Source: Zychaea mexicana (lineage: Eukaryota; Mucoromycota; Mucoromycetes; Mucorales; Lichtheimiaceae). From it: 64,000 bases of DNA. Below the pieces are notes generated by a model, which did no database searches, was not told the DNA's origin, and was given only the letters and a program-made list of their open reading frames with translations. This document shows positions 1 through 10,916 of this stretch, piece after piece; position 1 is the stretch's first letter; each line of letters starts with the position of its first letter. A program made the translations under genes and the position numbers. The DNA lies in the NCBI RefSeq assembly GCF_025766255.1, contig NW_026516720.1, positions 186,001 to 250,000 of the forward strand, in the 5' to 3' direction.

Positions 1-1284
1 CATTAGACATTGGTGTGCCGTATCGTGCATTGACGAAACCCATTGAGTCGGATTTCGCTGCCATGTTTGGATTCAAGTCAAAACCTGGTAGAGTCAAGTC
101 CAAGTTCACGGATGAATCAGCAAGGAATACGCATCATCATCACCAACACCAACAACAGCATCGATCCTCTGGATCACGACGATTATCGCTTAGTAGTTTG
201 CGGACACAACGGTCAAATAATGCCTTAAAGTCACAAGAAGCAAATGACATGGCACGACTCACACGGAGCCGCTCCTTGTCGAACGAGGCTATTCCTTCAA
301 GACCGTTTATATCCGATACATTGAGCGCCGAGAGTATCAATAAGTTATCAAGGGATGGCCTATCGTCACAACCTCTCATCCATCTCTTATCACTGGAAAG
401 CGAGGCACGACGACAGCGACAAGAGGACCCATCGAGCCCACATTACGATATGCATGCATCAACATCTTCACCATCATCAAATCATTTGCAACACCAATTC
501 ATGTCTTCCTCTGCAACCCACGCCAACACTAACAACAACAACAACAACAACAGACACACAACGTCTCTTGTCGATGCATTATTGCCGCTCAGTTCATCAA
601 TCACAGAATGGACTCCTGAAGAAGAACTAGCAACAAATGACGCATCAATAGCAACTACCGACAAAAATACCAACAATTCCAATACCACCTATACAACATC
701 TAGTACAAAAAATACCAGTAGTAGTAGTAGTAGTAGTAGACCATCACGACTCAAATTTGAACTACCTACTACTCCTTTACGAGCCAAATCACCTGTACAA
801 AAACCATTCTTGGCACCAACGCAAGCATCATGTCATGACCACCATCAGCATCACAACGGAGTCCCTCGTCGAGGACGTTCGCCACGGAGGTCAAGATGGA
901 GTATCGGAGGCAGCAGTAGTGACGTGAGTGATGATGAGGAATTGATCACCATGGTCACGCCCGTCATTGGTGCCAAAGTCGAACTATTACGTCGTCCACT
1001 GCCAACCTTGGGTACCATCAAATATGTCGGCCATGTCAATTTTGCTAGAGGAACTTGGGTTGGTGTAGAGCTCGAAAGTAGATGTAAGTTTCTTGTTTTT
1101 TTGTTTTTTCTTTCCTTCAAGCTGGATTTTCGTCGTTTTGAACTTGACATGTTATTACATAGTGGGCAAGAATGATGGTGAGGTAGAAGGCATACGGTAT
1201 TTCCGGACCGACCCGCAACGTGGTGTGTTTGTCAAGATTGACGACTTTAAAGTGATTTCTTTACCCCATATCGCAACCATCTAA
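1..1284 (+). CDS. CAP-Gly domain protein (5' end outside the window)
   Basis: The reading frame is open from the window edge to a stop at 1282-1284, so the N terminus is missing. One intron (about 1084-1162, GTAAGT...ATAG) splits the final domain. That C-terminal domain is a CAP-Gly module: a glycine-rich stretch around GTIKYVGHVNFARGTWVGVE, then the signature GKNDG after the splice, then YFRTDPQRGVFVK. CAP-Gly domains bind the EEY/F tails of alpha-tubulin, CLIPs or EB1, so a microtubule-associated role is expected. Upstream of it are some 300 residues of low complexity rich in His, Asn and Ser (including HHHHQHQQQH and a run of eight serines), typical of disordered linkers. A C-terminal CAP-Gly is known in KIF13-type kinesins and some other proteins; without the N terminus the family cannot be fixed. 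The CAP-Gly call is firm, the gene identity is not. Confidence 0.85.
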
Positions 1285-1409
1285 TAAGTAGCATACAATG
1301 TTGTTGTTGTTGTTATATATGTATATTTTGTACATGTTACTATCTCACATATATTGGTTTTTTCCTATTCTATATACCAAGTCCCCCCTCTCTCTTTTTT
1401 TAATACTAT

Positions 1410-3410
1410 TCATTTTGGATCGGGCAACACTTTGCCTGGATTCATGATACCCTTTGGATCCATTGCGTTCTTGATTGTCCACATTAAATCGACTGTATTA
1501 TCACCCAATTCATCACGAAGGTATTTCTTCTTGCCAAAGCCGACTCCGTGTTCGCCAGTGATGGAACCTTCCATCTTGATAGCACGTTGGATGAGGTTCT
1601 GGTTCAATCGAGTGGCTTCTTCAAACTCGCTGGGGATGTTCTTGTCAAATAGGATAAACAAATGGAAATTGCCTATACACAATACATATTTTTTAAAGGA
1701 ATAGAGAGGGGGAGTTAGATAAGGAAAAGTTCTCTACGACCATCGACACTACATCTATAAACGTGTTTTTTTTTTACCATCACCAGCATGGCCTGCAAAT
1801 GGGCAAGGAAGAGATGATTCGGACACATCCTTTTTGGTTTCTGCAATCAGTTCGGGTAATCGTGAAACCGGCACGACTACATCAGTTGTCCACACCGATG
1901 CGTTTTCCTTTAACATCGTGGCTGACCAAAGGCAAGTCTAGGAGAGAGAGGAGAGTAATATCTCCAAAAAATTAGGGCGGGTGGCAGAGAACTCTCGCTG
2001 GAGGAGAAATATAAAAACAATTACCTTTCGACCTTCCCACAAATCATCCTTTTCCGCCTGTGTCTTTGCATACTTGAACTGACCACCCTGATGTTTCTTG
2101 ACCAAATCCGAAACGACCTTGATTTCATGCTCAATCTGGGCCTTGGAACCAACAAACTTGAAGAACAGGGTTGGTTTTGCCTGATAGCCGAGTTGTGGAC
2201 TGGCCATACGCACGGCTTTCATCATTTCTTCGTCGAGTAATTCAACCGCCCCAATCTGGACACCAGCGCGCGTCAGATCTGGTACAACGGCTGCTGCATC
2301 GCGTACCGTTGGGAAATCGCATACCGCAACCGTTTCTTCTTGCGGTCGAACAGCGAGTTTGAGTGTGGCTTCTGTGACGATGCCGAGCGTACCCTCGGAT
2401 CCAATGAAGAGTTTGGTCAAGTCGTAGCCAGCTGATGATTTTCTAAATAGCGTAAATAGTATTATTTCAAATATTTCTCAAACAGCAAACATCCCCACCA
2501 CCCCTCCCGGGAGGGGTGCTCTTCTTTTTACCTGGGTCGTTGACGGGTCTTGATGACTTTACCATCAGCCATCACCACCGTTAAATTGATAACCCACTCA
2601 CGCATTGTGCCCCAACGCACAGCGTTTGTACCTGAACAACCTGTGCCCACCATGCCACCAATGCATGCACTGCACAAACACAAACAAACAATTGGGTTTC
2701 CCCCAAGGGGAAAATGAGACAAAAGCGGGGGGGGGGAAAGCAAGCCCTTTAACATGCATACGTTACCCTGGACCTGGATCCATGGGAAAGAACAACCCAT
2801 GCTCTTTGAGCTGAGCATTCAAGTTCTCCCACTGCACGCCTGGCTGAACAACAATATCCAGATCATCCGGATGGAACTCGACGACCTTGTCCATGTGTTC
2901 AGTGAAAGAGATACAGATACCGCCCTGCGGAGCCGTGAAATGACCTTCGAGCGAGGTGCCGCCGGAAAAGGCAATGATGGGCACATTCAGTGTGTTTGCA
3001 ATCTTGACAATCTGTACAACCTCTTGTGTGTTGGTAGGATACACCACAATGTTTGGACTGCCTTCGTTGTGGTAACTGTTGTTGGAATAGCCGTGCAGCT
3101 GCAACGTTTCTTCGTCTACCGTTACGTGTTCGGATGGAAGTACTTTTTGGAGTTCGTGGAACGCTTGTTGGATGGCACTCTGGGTGCTTTGTGTTGTTGG
3201 CTGAGACTTTGCTATGGCTACGTTGTTGTTGTTGTTGTTGTTGTTATAATAGTAGTAGCCAGCACCCAACGCAGCGGCTGAAGTAAAACCACCCATGGCG
3301 AACCATTGCCAATGGGACGATGAAGATGCGTTTGCAGTGCTGTATAAACGACGACGCGATTGTGCCAGCACAATACGTCTTGCTGACCGACTTGCTTGAG
3401 ATGCCCACAT
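1410..3410 (-). CDS. DLD1: D-lactate dehydrogenase (cytochrome), mitochondrial
   Basis: An FAD-linked oxidase that oxidises D-lactate to pyruvate and passes electrons to cytochrome c in the mitochondrial intermembrane space. The start chosen (3408-3410) gives [17 protein letters not shown], an Arg/Ser-rich matrix-targeting sequence, followed by a hydrophobic segment ([20 protein letters not shown]) that would anchor the protein in the inner membrane as in yeast Dld1. The FAD-binding (PCMH) domain follows with [25 protein letters not shown] joined to [13 protein letters not shown], and [18 protein letters not shown]. The C-terminal cap has [18 protein letters not shown]. Five exons are inferred, about 535 residues; the first intron runs from about 2766 to 2670 and later ones lie near 2531-2443, 2023-1966 and 1790-1677. 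The poly-Asn run (about residues 60-70) comes from a trinucleotide repeat at 3222-3245. Confidence 0.92.
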
Positions 3411-3818
3411 TGTGAGAATGTGTAATACGAAGAGAGAAAGAAAAGAATAGGTGAGCGAACTCAAGCCAGTAGCCGTGACAGTGGCAGAATAAAATGGCGT
3501 GTGAGAAGAAGTTTGGGCCCCCGGGTGGACGCGGAATAAAGGAGAAAAAAAGAAGGTTAAGTATAAGCTTTCTCTCTCTCTGTTTTGCTTTTCCCATGTT
3601 CTTTTGTGTATATGACACTTTTTATAATGTCACTGAAGAAAAAGACCTTAGCCCCCATCCCAGCCCATTGAAGTCCATAAAAGAAAATTGCGACAGGCAA
3701 AAGGCATTTTTGTTTCAAGATCTGTGTGTGTGTGTGTTGACATACAAACAAAGATAACCGAAGAGATCAGTACAATGCGGGGTAAATCAACTAAATTTAG
3801 GTTTGTGGCGGATGAACG

Positions 3819-4010
3819 TTAATGCGCACCATGACGGTGTCCATATCGAGAGATGGCGGCAAGTAACACAGCAGCGCCACCCAGCCCAACGCCAAAAGAT
3901 TTGGCACGGGTGGTCTTGGGGCAGTGGTAGACTGAGTGATCGAATGATTGAGTGAGACGGCCCAGTCTCGGTTGACCCTTGGATACAATCGAAGAGGCTG
4001 CTTTCCACAT
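3819..4010 (-). CDS. Small predicted mitochondrial membrane protein, 63 aa
   Basis: A short frame from ATG 4008-4010 to a stop at 3819. The N terminus is basic and lacks acidic residues (MWKAASSIVSKGQPRLGRL), as expected of a mitochondrial presequence, and a single hydrophobic segment (FGVGLGGAAVLLAAI) lies near the C terminus, followed by a His/Arg-rich tail. No family is recognised. It lies between two metabolic genes on the same strand. The low-complexity sequence just upstream (4020-4290) would be its 5' flank. It may be a chance frame or the first exon of a longer gene. Confidence 0.35.
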   Translation of the reverse strand: MWKAASSIVSKGQPRLGRLTQSFDHSVYHCPKTTRAKSFGVGLGGAAVLLAAISRYGHRHGAH

Positions 4011-4280
4011 TCTGATTCAAGTGACGGTTGGAAGAATCCAAAAAGAAAAAGAAAAAAAAAGTAGTATAAGAGGTGATTCTTTGAGTTTTCTGGGTTGTGG
4101 ATGGGGAGGGGGGGTTTTATATAGTAGCGAGAAAAAAGTAGGGATAATACAATGTACACAATGGGAAAGAAAAACTTATACGAATCAAATCCCCCTGTTC
4201 TAAGAGGATTGGGAGGGGGTTCAATGATATAATAATACTTAAGAGTAGACGTTCTAAAAAAAGATGATGTAATACTGATC

Positions 4281-5661
4281 TTATAACTTGCTTGGTGCGG
4301 TAGCAACATGATCCTCACGCTGTTTCCGACGACGTTCCTGCTCACGACGCGACAATCGAACGATACCTTCTTGAGCCGTGGTAGCCACCAGCGTTCCATC
4401 CTGTCTATACAACCGTCCAAAAGCAACGCCACGTCCTTCACTTGTCCGAGGACTCTGCATTTCATACAGCAACCATTCGTCTGCTCTGGCAGGGGCGTGG
4501 AACCACATGGAATGGTCCAAACTGGCCATCATACCAATGGATCGAGGCGCCAAGCCATTGGCTAAAGCGGCGGTGCCAATGAAAGCGCTGTCCGAAGCAT
4601 ATGCAACAATGCATGCATGAAGTCTAGGATCGTCGCTCAATGCGCCCCGGGTTTTGAACCAACGGTGTTGCAAATCCTTGGCTTCGATTTTACCCGTAAA
4701 CGCTTCTTGTGGCGAAGGATTATGCACGTTGCGGTAATCGATGGGTGCAGATTCTTCCATGCGTGATTCAATGTGTTCCCGGTATTTGGGTGGTAGGTCG
4801 TGGTGTTCTAGAACCTTTTGTAGTCGTTCATACTCTCTAAGGAAACATTTAGGTTTTTAAACTTGCATGATCGAGTTTTTTTTTTTTTTGTTATTGTAAA
4901 CACTTACGAAGATAAGCTTTCTGGACCGGGTACGTCAGGCATTGTGCTCTATATAAGGACCAAAAAAAACCCCCTTGTCAGAAAGAAACAGTTTTGTTTC
5001 ATGCCACATGGAAATGACCAAAGTATTACCTGATGTTCAAGAGTAATGCTGGTACTGTCTGGTTTGGCAAAACTAAAGCTGCTCACAAAGATCGCCTTGC
5101 CTCGCTGGGTTGCTGTGATGAAGCGAGTGGCAAAGGATCGACCATCGCGCAATCGCTGGACTTGATACACCACAGGATATTCGACGTTGCCAGGCAAAAT
5201 AAAGTAACTATGCAACGACTATAAAAAAAATTTCTCTTTTAGCAAACAAAACTAAAGGCTTTACTCAACCCAACTCTCAATCCCTAATTTAATATTCAAC
5301 TTTACATGAACATGAAATTCCTCGGGGACCGTATTAAATGCTGCACGGAGTGCTTGAGCGACAATCTAAAAGAAAAAACCCTCGCCAGTGGTCAACAACA
5401 CAAACAATCACTTTTTCGACCTCCCTCTCTCTTTTTGGACATATATACCTGACCACCAAAAGCACCTCGAGCTCCGGGAGGCAACCACAATTCTTTGCTC
5501 ATGTATAAGTTTGTGTCGATCTCTTGAACATCGACCGCTTCAGCAATGTGTCTTGCATAATCGGCTTCTTCCGAGGAAGCGGTGGCCAGGTCAGTGGCAG
5601 CTTCTGATCTATTGGACGATTTATCAAACGAAACAACGGCAGGGAATGTTTTGTTTGGCAT
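4281..5661 (-). CDS. Peroxisomal acyl-CoA thioesterase II (double hotdog, PTS1)
   Basis: Hydrolyses acyl-CoAs to free acid and CoA; fungal Tes1/ACOT8-type enzymes act beside beta-oxidation. The start (MPNKTFPAVV, ATG 5659-5661) is the first ATG. The first hotdog domain contains NLYMSKELWLPPGARGAFGGQ-type sequence and, after an intron, the conserved stretch SYFILPGN...YQVQRLRDGRSFATR. The second hotdog holds the TesB-type catalytic set: Asp in MASLDHSMWFH, the region after RTSEGRGVAFG, and Gln in TTAQEGIVR. The last three residues are SKL, a canonical PTS1 signal, so peroxisomal import is expected. At least four introns interrupt the gene (near 5450-5372, 5310-5220, 5030-4950 and 4910-4840). 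The ortholog of yeast TES1 is the best guess; the substrate range cannot be read from sequence. Confidence 0.9.
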
Positions 5662-7125
5662 GGTCAATGTGAGAAAAAGAAAGTGATTTGTAAGGAAGAA
5701 GAGAGGGGGGGATATGGTTGAAAAAAAAGAAGGTTCAGTCGGTTATATATTATATATATTGGGCAAATGGGTTGGTTATATACACATAGAATGACAACGG
5801 TTGGGCCCTTTCTGGGAATTATAGGGTCAATCTCAGCAGTATCATCCGAAAGGTGTCATTTTCAATGACAAATGCATATTCAGGCAAAGCACTTTTCGCT
5901 GTCTTACCTGATAAAGAATACATGTATTAAACCCGCCTCTTGGATCTCTCCCACGTTTTCTTTTCTCCCCTCCCCTTCACTACCTCCCTCCCCCCCCAAA
6001 CTAGGTCACGGTAATATGTGCTTAGCTCTCTTTCCAACAGCCAAGGGAAAAACCCTTTGTTGAGGCCCATTTTGATGACATAAAGACTATGTTGCAAATA
6101 TATCCATGATCCATGGGAGCCCAAACTCTTTTTGAGAGCAATATGCATTACTATCAAGTCATCTGTAGCACGTTGATAAGATTGCGTTAGCTTTTCACTG
6201 CTGCTATAATGGAATAGAACAAGGCCCCATGTGGGCAGCTGCAAAATGCTGCTGACGGCCGGGATTTTTTTCTGCCACACATCATGTAGGAACGGATGTT
6301 TGTTTAGCCGTGCATTTGTCACTTGCACGGTGTGCCTCAATTCTCGGGTTTTCTATGTTAGGGGGGTTAGAGAAAGAGCGGGAAATCTTATGTCAGATAT
6401 CGTATCAGTTGAAAAGCAACCGTTTTGAACGAGTGTAAGATGAGCTTCTGTAAGAAAAAAAAGCAGTGCTTCTTTGCCGATCAGAGGCAGATATATATAT
6501 TCGTTCCAATGCCTTTTTCTCCATATGCTCTGCTCTCAAAGTTCTCTTGTTCTTATAGAATTTGTATGTAGCAGCGTGCTCCGGACAAGCATCAATTCCA
6601 AGGAACAACGGGGTGGGTGCTTTGCACAGACAACAAAAGAAAAAGAGCTTTCCCAGCGTAAACGGACCTTTGAGGAAAAAAAGTCAGGTGTGGGGATAAA
6701 AAAAAAAGGAGATGGGTTCCTCCTCTTACTTTTTAATATATGTAAACTCAATAACAGGGGGGTTTTTTTGTTTTCTTTGTCTGTGTGCGTGTGCGTGTAT
6801 GTGCTTTGTGCGCGCGCAGAGAGAGAGAGAGCGAAAGAGAGAGCGAGACGGTGCTCAGAGAGGTGGAAGAGAAAGAGAGAGAGAGAGAGAGAGAAAAAAA
6901 TATACTACAAGAACTTTTTATGTTTGAAAGGGTCGGGGGTTGTGGGTGTGCACACGGTCGTGTGTTGGTAAAGAAAAGAAAAAGAAAAAGTGTGTATGGA
7001 GTGTGTGTGTAAAAGAACATGCAAGTATGGTAACTACAATAGCGAAAGAAGAAAGGACTGTGCGTGTGGTGTGTATTTGTAAAAGAAAAGGGGGGGGGTT
7101 TGTTATATAACATCACGAGATTACT
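5662..7125. other. Gene-free interval with purine-rich and TG/AG microsatellites
   Basis: About 1.46 kb between the thioesterase start and the zinc-finger gene stop. It should hold the thioesterase promoter and the zinc-finger gene 3' UTR. Low-complexity tracts dominate its right half: AG repeats around 6817-6896 and TG-rich runs around 6779-6810 and 6930-7080. A 137-codon open frame on the minus strand (5927-6340) has no ATG at its start and no recognised domain. Confidence 0.6.
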
Positions 7126-8697
7126 TTAGAGATTGGTTGCCTCGTAGTAGTCCCGTGGATGCAAGAACATGCATCGACTACCAAAGCTACATTCATCGCC
7201 AGCACTGTGTATAGTAAAAGAGATTAGCAAAATTGTGTAAGAGTCCCAATTCCAAAAGCCCAGTCCTCCTTCCTTACCGGCAAGGTCTGACAGGATGTCT
7301 GAATTTGCAGTTTCGGTTGCTGCACGTGGGCCAATAGTCACAACGCGACTTCATGGGAGGCGTGTATGACTGACGCTGTTCTTCAATCATTTCTAACCGT
7401 GTCAACTTTTTCTTTGCAGCACCTCGTCGTCCACCCTTCTTGTTCTGCTGCTGCTGCTGACTGCGTGCCGTTGGTTCCCGGCCTCCTTGTTGCTGTTGTT
7501 GTTGTTGTTGTGCTGTTGCCAGTTGTTGTTGTTGATCAGCACCCGCAGCGACAGCATCACCCGCTTCGACCGAATAAAGGCTCATGGATTGCTGCTGACT
7601 ATTGGGTACAGGCAAAGGCTTGTTGTATTGGAATTCGGGAATAGAGATCAGCGAAGGCCAGCCCATGCTGTATTGAGGCATAGGCTCGTTCTGGGGCTGT
7701 TGCCAATAGGACGATGAGGACGACGACGCCTTGTTGTTGTTGCTTGATTCATTGTTCTTGTTGTTGTTTGAGGAAGACGAGGGTGTGATTGGGTATGATC
7801 GCTCTTCTTCCTGCTTGGCCGATGCGGATGACGAAGATGTGGTGCTAGAGGATGCAACAGGTGTGGGCGAGGAAGGGACAACAGCGTCTTCTTCTTCTTC
7901 CTCCGTGGTAGTTTCAGGTACTTTGTGTTCGGTTTCAGTCACACTCGCTTCCTGTTGTTGTTCCTCGACGACGGCAATCGGTGCTGCTTCCTGTTCCTTA
8001 GCAACAACAACAGTAGCAACAAAATCTTGTTTGTTGCCAGGTTGTTCCTGTGGTTGAGTGTCGTTGCTGTCGTCATTGTTGTCGGGTTGTTCCTGTTGTG
8101 CGGTTGCTGAGGCCTGTTGGCTTGGGTCAGCCGCTTTCGTGGCAGGCACGGCCGCATCAACGTCTTTTTTCTCCTTTACTTCTTCCACGATCGGCACAGT
8201 AGCATCGCTTTTCGTTACGTTGTTTGTCTCGTCGGTGGGCGTGACAGTGGTCGGATCGTTCTCCGATTCCTGTGTAACAAGATGCGGGTCAGAGTCTCTC
8301 TCTCTCTAAAGTAATGGTGGCTGACTGACTGACCTTATTCTCCGAATGAGCATTCTTGGTGTTGTTGTTGTTGTTGTTGCCGGGCAGTGACCGGGTGCTT
8401 TGAGAATCATCCTCTGATTTTTTTTTTCAAAGTCATATAAAGGAAGAGGTGGATGAGCATCATCACCAAAAGGTATTTTGCCCTTGGGATATATGTTGTG
8501 TATCGTCTGTAGAGAGGTATTCGTTGTACTTGAGCAGCAACAACAAAGTGTGGGGGGGAAGGGCACGCGTTATTATTATTTTTTCTTTGACACTTACTGG
8601 TAAGGTATTTGTAGGCAAGGACAGAGCCTAGGGTAAGAACAAACGTGCTGACAAGCACAACGCTGGGCCGTGCAAACATGTTTCGCGAGAATGCCAT
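7126..8697 (-). CDS. Nab2-type CCCH zinc-finger protein with N-terminal membrane segment
   Basis: Three GT-AG introns are inferred (donors after Thr of YKYLT, after SENK and after RPCR). The N terminus has a hydrophobic segment, PSVVLVSTFVLTLGSVLAY, that could be a signal anchor. A long disordered middle (roughly residues 60-310) is rich in Gln, Ser, Asn and Glu and includes poly-Q runs. At the C terminus two tandem zinc fingers are visible: CDYWPTCSNRNCKFRH (C-X5-C-X4-C-X3-H) and, across the last intron, a C-X5-C-X5-C-X3-H finger ending CMFLH. The spacing matches Nab2/ZC3H14 fingers, which bind poly(A) RNA. ATG at 8695-8697 is preferred; one 18 nt downstream (MFARPS) would also keep the hydrophobic segment. 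RNA binding is an inference from the fingers; the membrane anchor is unexpected for this family. Confidence 0.75.
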
Positions 8698-9374
8698 CAG
8701 GACGGCAGCAGGATAGTCTGATGATAGAGCAAACAACTTGAGAGAGAGGGAAAGAGAAAGAGAGAGAAAGGGAAGGGAAGAAAGGAAAGAGAAAACTGGA
8801 AAAATATAAACGAACGGGGAGCCCCCATCATCAAGACCCGATAACTGTTTTTTTTTTTCTTTCTTTTTTTTTTTTTTCGCATTCCGCCTTTGGAACTCTC
8901 ATGAGATTTCATATCCGTTCCTGACACATTTCATGTTTCGTCAAATAATAATCAGGAGTCGTCTCATTCATTCATTCTCTCCTGTGTCTCATTGTTCCGA
9001 TAATAAAAAAAGAAATGTAGAATGATGTTTTGATGTACCTCAGTGTCTGTGCTATCCTTCTTTAACTGGTAATGCTTCTTCTCTTTGGAGGGTCCATCAC
9101 TCCCCCCACCTTTCTCATCTGCCTCGAAGGCTCTCCATGCAAAATGCTGCTTTGCCCAGAAGATGGTGGATCACGGTCAGTCTGACATGTAGAGTTATGC
9201 TCTGTATATATGTGTGTATAGTACAGTACAGTGCAGTACAGTACAGTAGCAATGTACATTCAAACCCAGTCCTGGACCCAATAAAAAACCCAGAGTAAGA
9301 AGCCAGGGCCGGTTGTCTCTCTCTCTTTCTCTCTTTCTTTGTTTTCCAGAGTACATAGTTTAGTTATAAGCACG
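8698..9374. promoter_or_regulatory. Divergent intergenic region between zinc-finger gene and Rab gene
   Basis: 677 bp separating two genes transcribed away from each other, so it should hold both promoters. Long homopurine/homopyrimidine stretches (8736-8800, 8845-8880, 9316-9340) and a TACAGTACAG-type repeat near 9219-9249 are visible. No specific factor site is claimed. Confidence 0.5.
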
Positions 9375-10733
<1,359 letters not shown>

Positions 10734-10916
10734 AAGGAAAAAGAACCCCCAGTAGTTTTTATTTTTTTTTTGATTTACATTGACACAAAAAAGATATTTC
10801 TTATATAATTTATTTTTTTATTTATTCGTATTTTATATATATATATATTTCTATACCCCACCTCCCGCACACACACATACACACACACTATAAACATCCA
10901 TCCCAAAATTATTATA

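Noticed and set aside
5927..6340. 137-codon minus-strand open frame
   Set aside because: No ATG at its start, no domain recognised, and it runs into low-complexity sequence. It may be an old repeat but cannot be supported as a gene.
6748..7116. Serine/leucine-rich frames over the AG and TG runs
   Set aside because: They are translations of simple repeats, not genes.
7731..8309. Long plus-strand frames opposite the zinc-finger gene
   Set aside because: Mirror images of trinucleotide-repeat coding sequence (poly-Q/S/N) on the other strand.
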